The notes beneath the pieces were generated by a model. The model saw only the letters and a program-made list of their open reading frames with translations, had not been told where the DNA came from and ran no database searches. From Macrobrachium rosenbergii (lineage: Eukaryota; Arthropoda; Malacostraca; Decapoda; Palaemonidae), in NCBI RefSeq assembly GCF_040412425.1, contig NC_089795.1, positions 83,681,663-83,745,662 on the forward strand: a stretch of DNA of 64,000 bases. Reading direction: 5' to 3'. A program made the translations under genes and the position numbers. Positions 1 through 13,500 of this stretch are shown here, one piece after another; position 1 is the first letter of the stretch, and every line of letters begins with the position of its first letter.

Positions 1-1228
1 TATGTCATCTATATTACCTTACTGATAAACTCCCCACAAAACTTTTCCTGGCTGGGGACTGGGTTCTGACAAGTCACTTACTCATTTTGAGCTTTCAACT
101 CCATAGGCTAGGAATTCTGACAAGGACAAACGTATGGTATATTCAGTAATGTCTACTGTGTCAGGAAAGATAACTTATATGGAATATGCCAGACTCTGGT
201 GTACATATGGACATGGGGAAAATCCCACCTGGCCTGTATCTCAACAGGTAGTTGGTGGCATTGCCAGTCTATTTGCAATGAATCTCAGATTTATTTCAAC
301 ACTAACTTAAGACTCTACCTGATGTCATTAAACTTAAATATCCTTATACACATTTAAGTATGTAAAGAAAGGAACAAATTCCAGATATTGTTTAAGTCAT
401 CATGAAACCCTTCTATGGATTCTACTACTCCAGTATCTAATTTCACATGATAATCAGAAGTAAACTGACCTGAGCTTCCAACCTCTCTTTGCAGGGATAC
501 CTGTAATATGACAAATCAATATCATGTGTTTAAATTGAAATGTTAAAAATCTTATTCAATTTTGAGTTCATCACTTCACCATGAACAAAAACAAACACTA
601 CCAATATAGGCTATTCAACAAGATACAAGATTCTTTTAACACAATCTGAAATCAGGAGTGGAACAGAGAATTGGTTAAATAGAACTTTTGACTGAGGTCA
701 TGTAAGAGATTTCATCAAACAAATTATGTGTACATCAAAAAAACACATCATTTATCAAAATGGCCCATATAACTGTTGCTGCTTGTCTTTAGAAGACATA
801 TACAACACAGATATAACAACTTTCATGCATATTTAGTATCAAAACACAACTCTGCAATGGCTAATGGATGGCTAAGACAAGGATAAACAAACACAGTTAG
901 GAACTGATCATTGTCAGATAATAATGTCATTTATGTATTTCTTCATCGGTCTGAAATACTTCAGAGAATAAAGAATCTATAAAATAAAGCAAAACTTGTT
1001 CATGAAACAAAGCATTCCATAAAATCAGGGAAGGAGAACTGGCAGGTTAAACCTCAGGTTTACTTTCTTCAGATGAATACCAAATGGTACACGGCTCCTT
1101 ACTGTTATGACTTGAATGAGTAGTTTCACCAGCAGGATACAATTAACTCGCTGATGTTAAATTATTACTCCCTCCTCGATCACTGACAGATCAATGAAAC
1201 ACTGCCACCACACTATTCAGTTAAAATT
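1..1228 (-). other. 3' UTR / downstream flank of MEPCE
   Basis: No coding sequence or repeat recognised. A minus-strand AATAAA is present at about 290-295 and could be a polyadenylation signal, which would give a 3' UTR of roughly 0.9-1.3 kb; nothing else marks the transcript end. Confidence 0.25.
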
Positions 1229-1593
1229 TCATGGTCTATCTTTTGTTTCATTTATGTTTGGAGATCTTGGTTTTGTTGCACATGAAGATCCATTGTGATT
1301 GGTAGTGTCCACTCCTTTCGAGTTTTCACAGACTTCTTTTTTCACTTCATTCTTATTCAATACTACTGCATTTGAACCATGTGAATCTTCAGGTTTTACA
1401 GAAGTTTTCTGTTTCTCATCACTACTACCAGGCATACAATCATTCAGACAGCCCTTGTTCTTTACCTTAATGTCAGATCTAGTAGCAGGATTTGTGTGTT
1501 GCTTAAGCATCTCTATTTTTGTACACGATTCAGAAACGATAGAAATGTCAGTCTGAGAAGGCAAATGTGATTCAGGAACACACTGATTACTTT
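1229..1593 (-). CDS. Possible last MEPCE exon, acidic low-complexity tail
   Basis: An open frame from just below a TAA near 1600 to a stop at 1229. It encodes [37 protein letters not shown] and ends [11 protein letters not shown]. The composition matches the exon at 1626-2027, which argues that both are one exon split by a small intron (1594-1648) or by a frame error. The proposed acceptor ACCATAAG is weak and has no good pyrimidine tract. If the main stop at 1626 is used, this is 3' UTR. Confidence 0.4.
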
Positions 1594-4500
1594 CTTATGG
1601 TTGCAGGAAATGTCAAAATGCTTATCTACCACCACCTAAAAGTTTTACTTGTATCAGTACTATCACAGACAACATCACTCTCATTTTTAGTGATCAATCT
1701 TTGTTCTTTATGAACAAGACTGTTTGATATATGGCCCATGGTTTGTTTATTTTCTTGTTTCTTTGAAACTTTATCATCCTCCATAGAAGGACCATCTGCA
1801 CTATCTTTGTTTACCTTCTCTGACAAGTTTGTAAACTCATTTGCAGTACTTGCAGCTGTGTCTGTTTCTTTTTGACTTACTTCTTGTGCATCATGCTTAT
1901 TAACAATACTGACACTATCACATTCCATTTCTGATGAATGACACTGCTGAGGCACACTGACAGGTTTTGTGCTGATATTCCTAGGATAGCTGTCCTCCAT
2001 ATAGTTTGACTTTGTGATATTGCCAGCCTGAAAAACAATTAATGTCCAACAATCATTATATTGCAAAAATATTTGTCACATTAAATCATTTATGAGAAAT
2101 GAGTGTATACTAAGAAATTTATTATAACTGAATTGTGTCAAATCCTTCAGTAACACTAATCTCTTTACTGGGTTTCATAAACTGATGATATATTCATACC
2201 GCACATTACTGTTACCAATATAGTACTCAGAACTCTAAAAACAATTATTTGAAAATTTTTTAATAACACTGAATTTAATCATAATTTGTGTACAGGTATC
2301 GTATCTTTATTATACTTTTAAAGCACACATTTTACACCATACAGTACATGAACATTGAATTACGTTCATGCATGTCATAATTAATATTGTAAATTATGGC
2401 AGTGTCACGAGACCAAACGCCTAGAGTCTAAAAAGCCTCGCCCAGAGAATTTGCTCTTACAGGTGAAAATCAGAGCAAGCAGTTAAAACAGAAGTCTGCA
2501 AAGTAGGAAGAAATTTTCAAGAAAGCAATACAACTGGGGCCAAAGAGATGCTGTTAAGAGATGGTCTAGACTTTCATAGGGCTTATGCAAAGAGTTTGCT
2601 TACAAAGATGAAAACATGAAAGACGTCAAGTTACAGTACACCTCTTTCAAAAATAAAGGAAAAAAACCATTATGAACCTGAAATGCTAATTACAAGTCAA
2701 ACAGAAGAGAGAAAAGGCTTACAGGTTATTCTATATTTCTAGTCTTTAGTAAGATGAAGAAATGCCCAGTTTTGTAAGTTTCATTCAAACTGCCCCCATA
2801 GAGCACCTTGCATGGTGCACTCACACAGTCTCAAAGGTCTCATTGCAGATTTCTACTTAGTGGCCTCAGCTGCACTGTACCTCTCTCACTTTTATGTCAC
2901 CTATGGCCTCTTCCTACCTGACTGCCCAAGTCCCTAAGCTATACCTTGCTCCAAAATTAACCTTATTTAGAGCATACTCTTCAGAGCCTAGAAAAATTAT
3001 TTACATCTTGTGAGATGATAACAATAATAATAAATAATGCAAACTCATGAATTTGTACAACAAGTGTCAAATGACCTGGCTGTGACAAACAACAAGGAAG
3101 GTCTCAGTGCATCAACATACTCAAGGGTGTCCTATAGATGGGGGGGAATAAATAAAACTATCCTACCTTATTAAATCACAAAGTAACTAACATGAAGAAC
3201 AACTGAAAGCTATGTTAATTCAAAATAATACATGCAAGTGTGGAAAGATAAAGATGATCTCAAGGAAGCCTTAAACATAGTCCTCATGTCAATGTAATTA
3301 TTTTTGTCGACTTTGCTCTAGTCTAAAACTTATTAACTGCAAGATTAAATCATTATCATATATTACTTTATTCTTCTCCTTCTTAGCTAGATTTCTGTTG
3401 ACCTTATCTTCTAGTTTTGCTTTGCTTTCTTATGGCTTCTTTACTATTTGGAATAACCAAAGCAAAAACTAATCATGAATATGTGGTGTAATACTTGGTA
3501 AGGAAAACCTGAAACCTAGAATTTTGAAACATAATTGGTATATTTCCATGAATAAAGTATACTATGATTACCTTTGTGTAAACAATGATGGGTCTCTGAA
3601 ACCCACGGGATGTGTGCTGAGGTGTTATCATCTTTTCACTGGTGCTGAAACCAACTTCGTGAAGAAGATAATCGTTGAACTTATCAGGAAACAATCTGAT
3701 GTTCTTGTAATTCTCAAATATTCGCATCTGAAGGTAAAATAAAAAATATAATGTTATTTACAGACTTAATCTTTCCAACTAATTAAAAAGGCTTCATTAG
3801 TGACACATTCACAATGATAAGTATGTTAAAAATGATCTAAAATCCACATTAGCTTCCACAAAAGAAAAACTGATGGTCCCCATAGTATAGTACTGATATG
3901 GGAACAACGACATATATTCTTGATACAAAAACTTGAGAGGCTTTTGTTTTAATCTCTGAAAAAATCTAACACAAACACTTAAAAATATAAACTGATAATG
4001 AATAAATTATAAGTAAATTACAAAATAATGTCACACAAGGGTTCAAACTGAAACATCAGGCTTGTATCTAAGTCAATCTGGATACTGTACTTCCTAATTT
4101 TAATACCCATCTCCAACCCAAACATCATTAACTTTCACATTCACAAATATACTTTGATAAACTTAGTACAGTACATGTACTTCCCAAGCTCTGACATATT
4201 GTTTAGGAACAAACAAACTAAGAAATGTATTTTTTGGTACGCCCAAGAAATAACTGGTTTGTTACTAAGGCAGAGCAAATCGCACATGCTATTTCCAGCT
4301 TCCTATACACCTCTAATTTACGACGAAATAATAATTACTTCATACTGACAACTTCCAAGTTTCTATCAGCTGGTAAAGAAATCATAGCATTCTATCTGTT
4401 ATATAAAACAGTGCGGTTTCTATGTGCTTTACGTATATTACAACTGAATTGACTCCCATGGAGAAAAAATCACCATTTGTGTCTCCTATAGTTTCATTTA

Positions 4501-7500
4501 GTATTTGTTCCTATTATTTTACTTTTCATAATTTTTATTTGACTTATGGTTTTAATCTGCCCTCTTGGAGAATAGTATTTCAACAATTCAGAAGAGAAAG
4601 TGGTTCCTGCAAAAGTATTTTACAAAATACTTTCATACTACTGTATAGTGTTTTTAAGATCATTATTGCAAGAGAAAAAAATTCTACAAAAACAAAGACA
4701 CACCTATTTTAAAGAATATCACCAGCATCACTAACATTTTTACAGATTTTCCCTTCTTGGGTTAAAAGTGAAATGAGCTCTCCACTTGTCCCTGTCCCGT
4801 GTTCAATCTGCCTGAATTCCCATCTGGTCTAGGTCTTCATCTATTCTAATTTCCATGATTTCCTAGGCCTTTCTACTGATCTTCAAGCTGCTACTTCTAT
4901 ATCCACTGCTTTTCCTGACCAACTGTTCCTCATCTCTTCTCATCCCATGTCCAAACATCTCATTTCTTTTTCTAGCTTCATGAGGGGTACCACATTTCTC
5001 CATCAATTCCCCATTCTTAACATAATCTTCCCACTGTATTCTGTTTATGAATCTTAACATTCTATGGTCATACCTCTTCAGTCCATTTTCCACACCAGTG
5101 CCCATGCCTCTGCTGCATGAAGTAGGGCAGGCCTTATGTGACCAATTCAAGTCTTTGCTCTCTTTACTGATAGGACATTTTTAACTACCAGTGGTCTAGC
5201 TATCTCACTCTATTTCATTCATGCTGAAGCTACTTCTTTCTTGACTTATGAAAAGTTTCGTCTTACAACCTGACAATCACTAAAACCATTAGGTTATTCA
5301 ACCCACTCTTTCTAACTGCTCTCTAACACTCTAGTGTCCCAAAGGTAAAAGACATGCTCTACTGCTTAAAATTGCCCCCCATCACAACAGGGTTCTCAAT
5401 TTCATCTTCCCTTTGTTTTTGTAATGCACTATAGGCATCAACACTCTTACTTTATGTATATTTTCTAGTCCTCTTATGATACCTGTTCCATTCAGCACAC
5501 AATGACGAGTTCCTCCCCACACCTTTCCCCTAACAACCACATGGCCACTTTCCTGAGTATCCTTGTTGCCATGCTTCCTTTCCAGTCAACATAAGTTTTG
5601 CTTTGCTTACATTAAATAAGTAATCATATTTCATTATAGAGCAATCTATGTTTGTGACAAAATAAATAATAAGGTTCCCTTGATTAGTCAGATACTAACC
5701 CCAAGACAATGACTCCAATTATTTTAACACAAACAATGACCAGACTCTACAAGAAAGCACTGAAGACCTTCTCTATACAGTATAACATAAGCATAGCATA
5801 AATCTGTTTCCTTTTTATTGCTACCAATACTTCAATGACCAAGAATTTTTTCAGATTGAGACAGACAAAATGACAGGTCACCATAAACTCATGACTAGTA
5901 CAGTCATTTCTAAAACCACAAACAATTTTTTGCAATTTATAAAGACTAAAAAATTGAATATTAAGTCTTCAACACAAAAGACATGTAGATAAACATTACT
6001 GCTTCAATTTCAAAGGGCTACTAGTCACTGTGAAAGGGACCAGCTGTTTTAGGAATTAAAATATTAATTTATTTGGATCTGGTTATAATGTTAACACCAA
6101 AATATTGTAAACACCATACACTTCAATTTTACCCAAAAACCTATTCTGTATTTCTTTCAAATTTCACAACTTAAAATTTTTTAAAATTCAGAATATACCA
6201 ATTGCCTATTCCTCCTATACCAACTGATGAACATGAATTAAATTAATGGTACAACTGCCTTAGTGTTCATCTTCAAACAACAAGAAAACTGTAAACATCT
6301 ACTGCATGTCAGAAAAAAAAAATTTTTCTTTCTGACCACAACCCATAAAAAAGGCCAAATTTTGACCCTTTTCATTTATATTGTATTAAAAAACTTATTA
6401 CACTAATCAGGCATAATGAAAGTGGTTAAAATATTATTTAAGAGGAAGAGTCTTATGTTCTATAGTATGTTTTGAAATAAAGGCTTCTACTTAAGTTGGA
6501 GAATGATCAAGGGCTGATGCATCACGACTGACCAAAGCACAGCTCTTATTCCTTAATTACTAAAGTATAAAGATGTGCCGTCATAGTCCCGTTCGTGAGG
6601 ATGAATTCTGATGAAATACTGTGTCCAAACAGCTGAATGCCATACATAGTATACGAAAATTGTCATAACTTTGTTTTTCTTAAGAACACACTAGACAAGA
6701 CTATTTGAAACTGCAAAGTATCTGGGAAGTTCACTGATGTATAACTTACTGTGAGTTTTCTTCTTTTGTTGTATGAAGGCCAAGCCTGGGGTTCCAAAAT
6801 TAGTCTGCCACCTGGATTGAGATTATAGAAAATACGTCGAAAAAACCTCTTTAGACCAGCATCTCCCCAGTTAAGATGGATCCATTTTGTGATACTGAAG
6901 CATATTACAACATCGAATTCTGGTCTAACAGTCTCCAACAATTCATCTGATTCCAAAACATAATTTGCCTGCAAAACATAATAAAAATACGCAGTTAAAA
7001 ATACATGTGAATCATCCGAATGTAGTATTTGCCAGTCCACTCATTTGAAAGCTCCCTAACATCAAGAAGTTCAAAGATATAAAAAAGTACATGTTCAATA
7101 AAAAAAAATCATCTTCACATATATATCAGTGTGGAAATAATGACATCCAAACCTTGTAGCATTCTTTTATCACTAATGTTACTCAAGGACATCACCCTAA
7201 AAATGTAACCTGCAACCTACTGTATATCCCTATTAATGTCAAGGAAAAAAATTTAAAAAATAGGGGACCTTTTAAAATAAGGTATCATATAGACATAAGA
7301 AACAACAAAGTTCAAGAAACATAATTGCAATATTACAATTAAAAAATACAAATGTACAATAATGTGTTACATAAATACAAATCTCTCATTTTAATTCTAT
7401 CTTACTGTTGATGGAAGGAGAGCAGAACAGCCAGTCTAAAGACAGGCAAAGTAACACCTGCATCAGAGACTTTCTACACTAGTGTGAAGCTTAATCAATT

Positions 7501-10500
7501 TTTTGGTTGTTAAATTGGCAAACTGGAAGAGGTACAAATTGAAGAAGCCAATCACAGCTGCCAGATGAAGGAAATTGCCAGTAAACTTGGATGTCTGTAC
7601 AGTACTTATGAAATATGAAAGCTACTTCAAAGTTTCCAGACGCACATACATGGAACATATTTCACTTAGCCTCAATAGCTACTTACAAGGTGGTGATACT
7701 TAGTTCTCCAGCTCTCTTCATCTGACTGGTGATCTACAAAATTGATCATGAGATATAAGTTCTTTAGAACAGTTTTAGTGAAAAAAGAAGAATATTCCAC
7801 AATAAGTGGCAAGGGACCATCAAAGTTTGTAACAACTGATTACTGTACAAAAAGTGGGATGTAAGTGGGTGATGATATGACTTGATTACATTCTACTGTA
7901 GGTCCCACTGACAATTTTCTCATGAAGTGATGAATATCACCCCATAGTTGTAACAAGACCAAATTACAACAAAGCTTAAACGTACAGCATTAACTATTTG
8001 AGAAAGCTATTTATTCCTCTTGAACATCATATCTGGTGCACAATAAGCTCAATAATTGACCTGTATGCCCATACAAATATCTTCAACTTGAAAGCATTCT
8101 TCAATAGTTCTTGACTTAATAGTCATTAAGTCTCTTATTAATAAATTTTCACAGGCTAAATTTTCTCTGTTATGAAGAGACAGCCTTGAATGGCTCAGCT
8201 GATCACAGGTGTCCAAACCGTGGTTGCTTAGTTAGTAATTAAGACTTGAGTTGTCCTTAACCTTCTTTATCGGATATCTATTTTTCCTACAGTCCAAACA
8301 CCCTTTACCATCTGCATAATTGAGCTCCTTTACACTTCTCTCACTACCATGATAAACAGCAAAAGGCTCATTGCTGAATACCTACATTTTTGTCAAACTT
8401 TTCTGAAGCACCTGCCACTGTTTTCAAACTAAATCTAAAGTTGCAGAAGAATAGTACCAATACCTTAATGAGTCTTTCTGGTACCTGTTACCTTCAAAAT
8501 GCCCAGTTGACTGTCTAAGTAATATGTGACAGATCTTCTCAAGATCTACAAATGCTTAGCATAATCACTATTTTTCCTGTAGTTGCCTCATTATAAAAAT
8601 TGATTTTGTTGTTGATCTATATGCCCTTATTATAAAAAATGTTTCTGTTGTTGATCTTTACATGTAACCAAACTCACATCCCCTTTCCGTTTATCTCCAT
8701 TACAGCGAGATAATTGTCCATCTCATCTGGTCTTGCTCTTCCTTCATTAGGTTCTTAAATAATATAGAAAGTTCATGGATGACTGACTCTCCTGCTGCTT
8801 TTATTTAGTCCCTTGTTATTCCAAATGGTTCTTGGCCTTTTCCTTTATTCATCTTCCCATGGACCCTTTTAACCTCTTCACCCATTGTCTGTCAGTTTCT
8901 TTGATATATAAACATTGCCCCGATCATGTTCCTCTTTTTTATTCAAGTTTTCAAAATTCTGCTTCCATAACATTACTATCTCTGGGCTATTTTTCACCTT
9001 CTATCCCTCACTTTTAATTTAGCTAGCAGCAGTTATGTCATCTTAAAAATACTTCATCCAGTCCAACAGCACAATCACTTTCTTTGATGCAGTACATATT
9101 GTTCATTACAAATAATCCAATCTGTTTCAGTTTCATTCTAGTACATGACCAACTTCTCTCTGGGGTTTTTCAAGTATACCATAATCCTTGGCTTTGACAG
9201 AATTCTACTACTGCTTCTCCCTACAGATTTCTATCTCCTGAGCAATATTTACCCATATCCTCAAAACCAGCTCAGTGTTCCTATATGGCCATTTTATGCA
9301 GGCTGCCCAACTTCTGACAATAAATTCACACTTAGAGAGAACCTGTACTAGATATCATTGATTCTAAATATATGCAAGATTCAACCTTGCTAATCCTTTT
9401 TCCATCTAGTATTATTAATTTTCATTCATTTGTGCATACTCTGTCCACATTACTGCTGTTTATCTCAGATTTATTTTGAGTTCCATCTCTCTAGATATAT
9501 GATGCATTTATCAAAATACATTGTGTACATTTGCAGATTCTAAGTTTGTCAAATTTTGGTTACTCCGATCTAAACCTTCCCAACCATCTCTGACCACTCT
9601 TATCAACATAAAATCAAAAAAAGCAGCAAACAGTAAAGCTGAAATACCATTCCCTTCTCTTTAATGTGAATTTGCTTGACAAGACCTTATCAACACTAAC
9701 TTTACATCTCCAGTACTCTGTTCACAGATGATTCAGTTAGCTTTATATATTGTATGGGGATGCCAGAGTGTCACACAGCCTTGTAAGTGAGGGGGAGGGA
9801 CAGAGATTTTTTATACTAGCCAGGCAGACATTCATATGATTAAATTTGTTTGCTTGTACAATTGTGATAGTTCATGTGCCTATTATATATTTTTTATGTT
9901 GTAATGAAATGTTTAAATGCAACACCATATATGTACATATAACAATTATGTTGTAATGTATCTAACAGGCTTAAAATTACAGGCTCATATAAGAACACCA
10001 AGAAAGAGAAGAGATAATAAGCTCAGCTTATGCTAACCAAAATACTGGGCAAACCCATTAGAAACATCCAAATTTTGTGAAAGGCAAACCCATAGCATAG
10101 GTTCTACAGTTTGAAAGCAATAAACTTCAAAATGACTTGTAGAGAGAAGGAAAATATAAGTGAATGTTATTCTCAATTTTTCCAGAATATGCTCCCCAAA
10201 ATATGGGTGCATCCTATAAACCCATGCATCTTAGATTTCAGCAAACGTAATGTACCACTGAAAAGGAAATTTGTTGTACTTTCTCACAGTGCAACAAAAA
10301 ACTGACAAATTTCTTATTTTCATAAAAAAATTTTTCTCAGTGTACAAACATTTCCAATTTCAGCTAACATAAACGCATCACTCGCAATAATTTTGTTCTT
10401 AAAACACTTTAACTGTAAGCAATAACAAATCCCTACAATTCAGTAACTGAAATATTAATAACAAGCTAAAATGCTAACAGTCTATACTGACGAGACATAT

Positions 10501-13500
10501 AAAATTAAATATACTTACATGAACAAATTTGATATTGTGAGGAAAACAGCGGGCTTCATCCACTGTTGCAGATGGCTTCAGAGGACCATACAATAATCGC
10601 ATTGATTTAGGATAATCTGCTTCTTTGGGGTCACCTTGTCTAAGATAATGCTTTATATTTTTCTGAGCAATATTAACAAGTTTTTTGTCAATGTCAATAC
10701 CAACAACTCTCTTCGGATTAAAGTCACGAGCAATTGTCAATGTAACATGACCAATGTTGCACCCAACATCAAGCACTTGCTTCCCGTCAAACCACTCAGG
10801 TTTCAAATAATTCAGACGTAAATCGGGAGACATGTCAGGATTTCGATAACCGTAATATTTATTGTAATTACCATATTGAAACAATTCATTTTTGGGGTTA
10901 AATTTCTTTGGCAACTTTAAATTTTGTTGGCTCAAATGCGGCTTCTCTAAATACTGTCTTGAATGGCTTGATGGCCAACTTACGTTTCAACACCAGGGTT
11001 GGGATGATTTAAGCTAACAATTTTATTATCAGATTTATTGCGTTGCTTCTTAAATGCAGGTCTCTGAAATCCTCCACTTGTTGAAGGTTTGGTTCCAACT
11101 GGAGTTACTGGCCCTCCAGACTCTCTGTAAAATAATACACGAAAAACTGAATAACACCCTTAAAAGAATTCATTTTATTGATTTATGCACAAGTCACATG
11201 CTATTTATTTTTTTTTTATTTCTTTTGGTTTAGTTTACCCAAACCATATCTCTACTTTCAATTTTTCATACTAGTTTCCACTGATGTGGGACCCTACGGA
11301 CAGGAACAACTTTTACTTCCTACAGACAGGCACAACTTTTACTTCCTACAGACAGGCACAACTTTTACTTCCTACAGACAGGCACAACTTTTACTTCCTA
11401 CGGACAGGCACAACTTTTACTTCCTACGGACAGGCACAACTTTTACTTCCTACAGACAGGCACAACTTTTACTTCCTACGGACAGGCACAACTTTTACTT
11501 CCTACGGACAGGCACAACTTTTACTATGTGCCTTGTGTAGCTCAGAGTACATGATATTAAAGGTTCTTTGATGTACCCCTTGAGCTCCAGACACATTAAT
11601 TTATGCCTATCATTTACTTTTCATTCAACCCCTTCTGTCTCTTCAAACTTAGTAGTCCCATTTCTTTGTTTATCTCGCCACAATTTTCAAGCCTTATTTA
11701 AAAAGAAATCCTTCACCCAATCCCAAAGCAGCTCAGAAATATGACTCTGTGACCTAAAGAAATTAGTTTTTAATAGTAATAAAAGAAGCTAATTCTAGAA
11801 GATTTAATAATCACAAGGGGTTATTAAATACAGTGCTCACAAATAAAAAATAAAAAGGAGTTATCATGAGAAGAAAGCAGAATTAATGCAATGAGAAGAA
11901 AATGGACTTAATACAATGTACAGAGTACACAATAACACACACATGTTTAAATATGGAATGTGTGAAGAGATGTACTGCTTAGCGGCTAAAAAAAAAAAAA
12001 AATTTAAAAACTTAAAAGATTTTCAAGATTGAAAGGGTCCAAATGTAAATGATTAGTGGAACTGTGGAAGAGTGGGATGGAAAGAAAAGGACTGAAAATC
12101 AACATAAGCACAGCAAAGCAAAGCTTATGGTGACTGGAAAGGAAGCAAACAACCAAATACATGGAGGCAAGTGGTTGTGGTGGGAAAGGTATAGAATGAA
12201 CTCTGGAGAATGTATTCAATGTAACAGATAGTGTCAAAAGAGGTGTTCAAGATTAAAAAAAAATATAAATGGAGTAGAGATTTTTTATGCCCGAAATGCT
12301 TTACTAGAGTAAATGGAAAACAGAGGGAAGCTGAGAATCATACGGTGATAGTTGGCCAAGTTTTACATGAGGTAGCACATTTCTGTTATCTTGGGGACAC
12401 ACTGTAATGTGAAACCGAATTAGAAAGAGCAGTAAGAATGAGTAGCTGCATCATGATGAAATGGAGATAGCTATATGGGAATAGAAATAAAAATATCTCT
12501 TTAGTAAATAGTGAAGATTCATGATGGATACTTAAGATACATACAATACAGCAGGAAAATGGGCACTGACAGGAAAATGGAGATAATGAAAAGGTGTGCC
12601 ACAGAATGTTACGTTTCATGGCCAGAGTACAAAAAGACCCAGGAAATCATGGAGAATGGGGACAGATGAAGACCTCAATATGATGGGAGTTCACAAAGAA
12701 GGCACACAGGATAGAAAAGAGTGGAAATTACAGAATCTGTCTCCGTAAGATAATTATGAGAGGGAGATAGAGATGGCTTGGATATGTCCTTATCATAACC
12801 TCAGGGAAAATATATGTGATAGTGTAAACTAGGATTCCATGGACACCAACAGATTTGGAAGGCCCAGATCTAAATTGGTGAGTACTATGAGTGGGGCTGG
12901 AGATAAGGAGAGCTTTGCAGAAGATGCAGTGGCAGCATTGGCAGTACTGATGAAGACTGATCTGATTTTATGAAATTTAGACTGTCAAGCCAAGCACAAT
13001 GATGATGATGAGTTTAATGAGGCCAAGTTACATTTTAAAAGTATCAGAGGGTTTTGTTGCTAATTAATCGAAATAGTTATAATGTAAAACTAAAGATGTT
13101 GGGCAGCTGGATAAGTAGACATTACATTAACAAATGAAAAGTAGCTGGGGATTATGGATACTCTATATAATATTAGTACTGGCTGCAATGGGGTTTTCAA
13201 TGCATGCTATACTGTAAGCATGCATTTTTATTATTCAAGGCATCTGATAACCATATATTTAATTTAAACAAAACTTCAGTACTTTAATATATTTCATATG
13301 ATAACTATATGTTTAACTGAAACAAAGCTACATTTTCAACTATTGTACAGTAGTGCACAATCCCTAACATAACTGTCCACAAGACATTTACAAAAACCAG
13401 AAACACTCACCTCAGATCCTCTTCACTTCCACTTGGTGGAGGTAATTCGGTATTTACAGTTAAAGGTTTCAATGTTTCTTGAGAGGTCTTTGCTATTCCT

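Noticed and set aside
3473..3571. Unspliced extension of the last methyltransferase exon to the stop at 3473
   Set aside because: A donor (AAAG|GTAATC) lies exactly where homology ends, and a strong acceptor with an open frame follows at 2027; kept only as an alternative terminus.
11178..11571. Plus-strand open frames of 95-120 codons
   Set aside because: They are generated by the stop-free 26-bp minisatellite.
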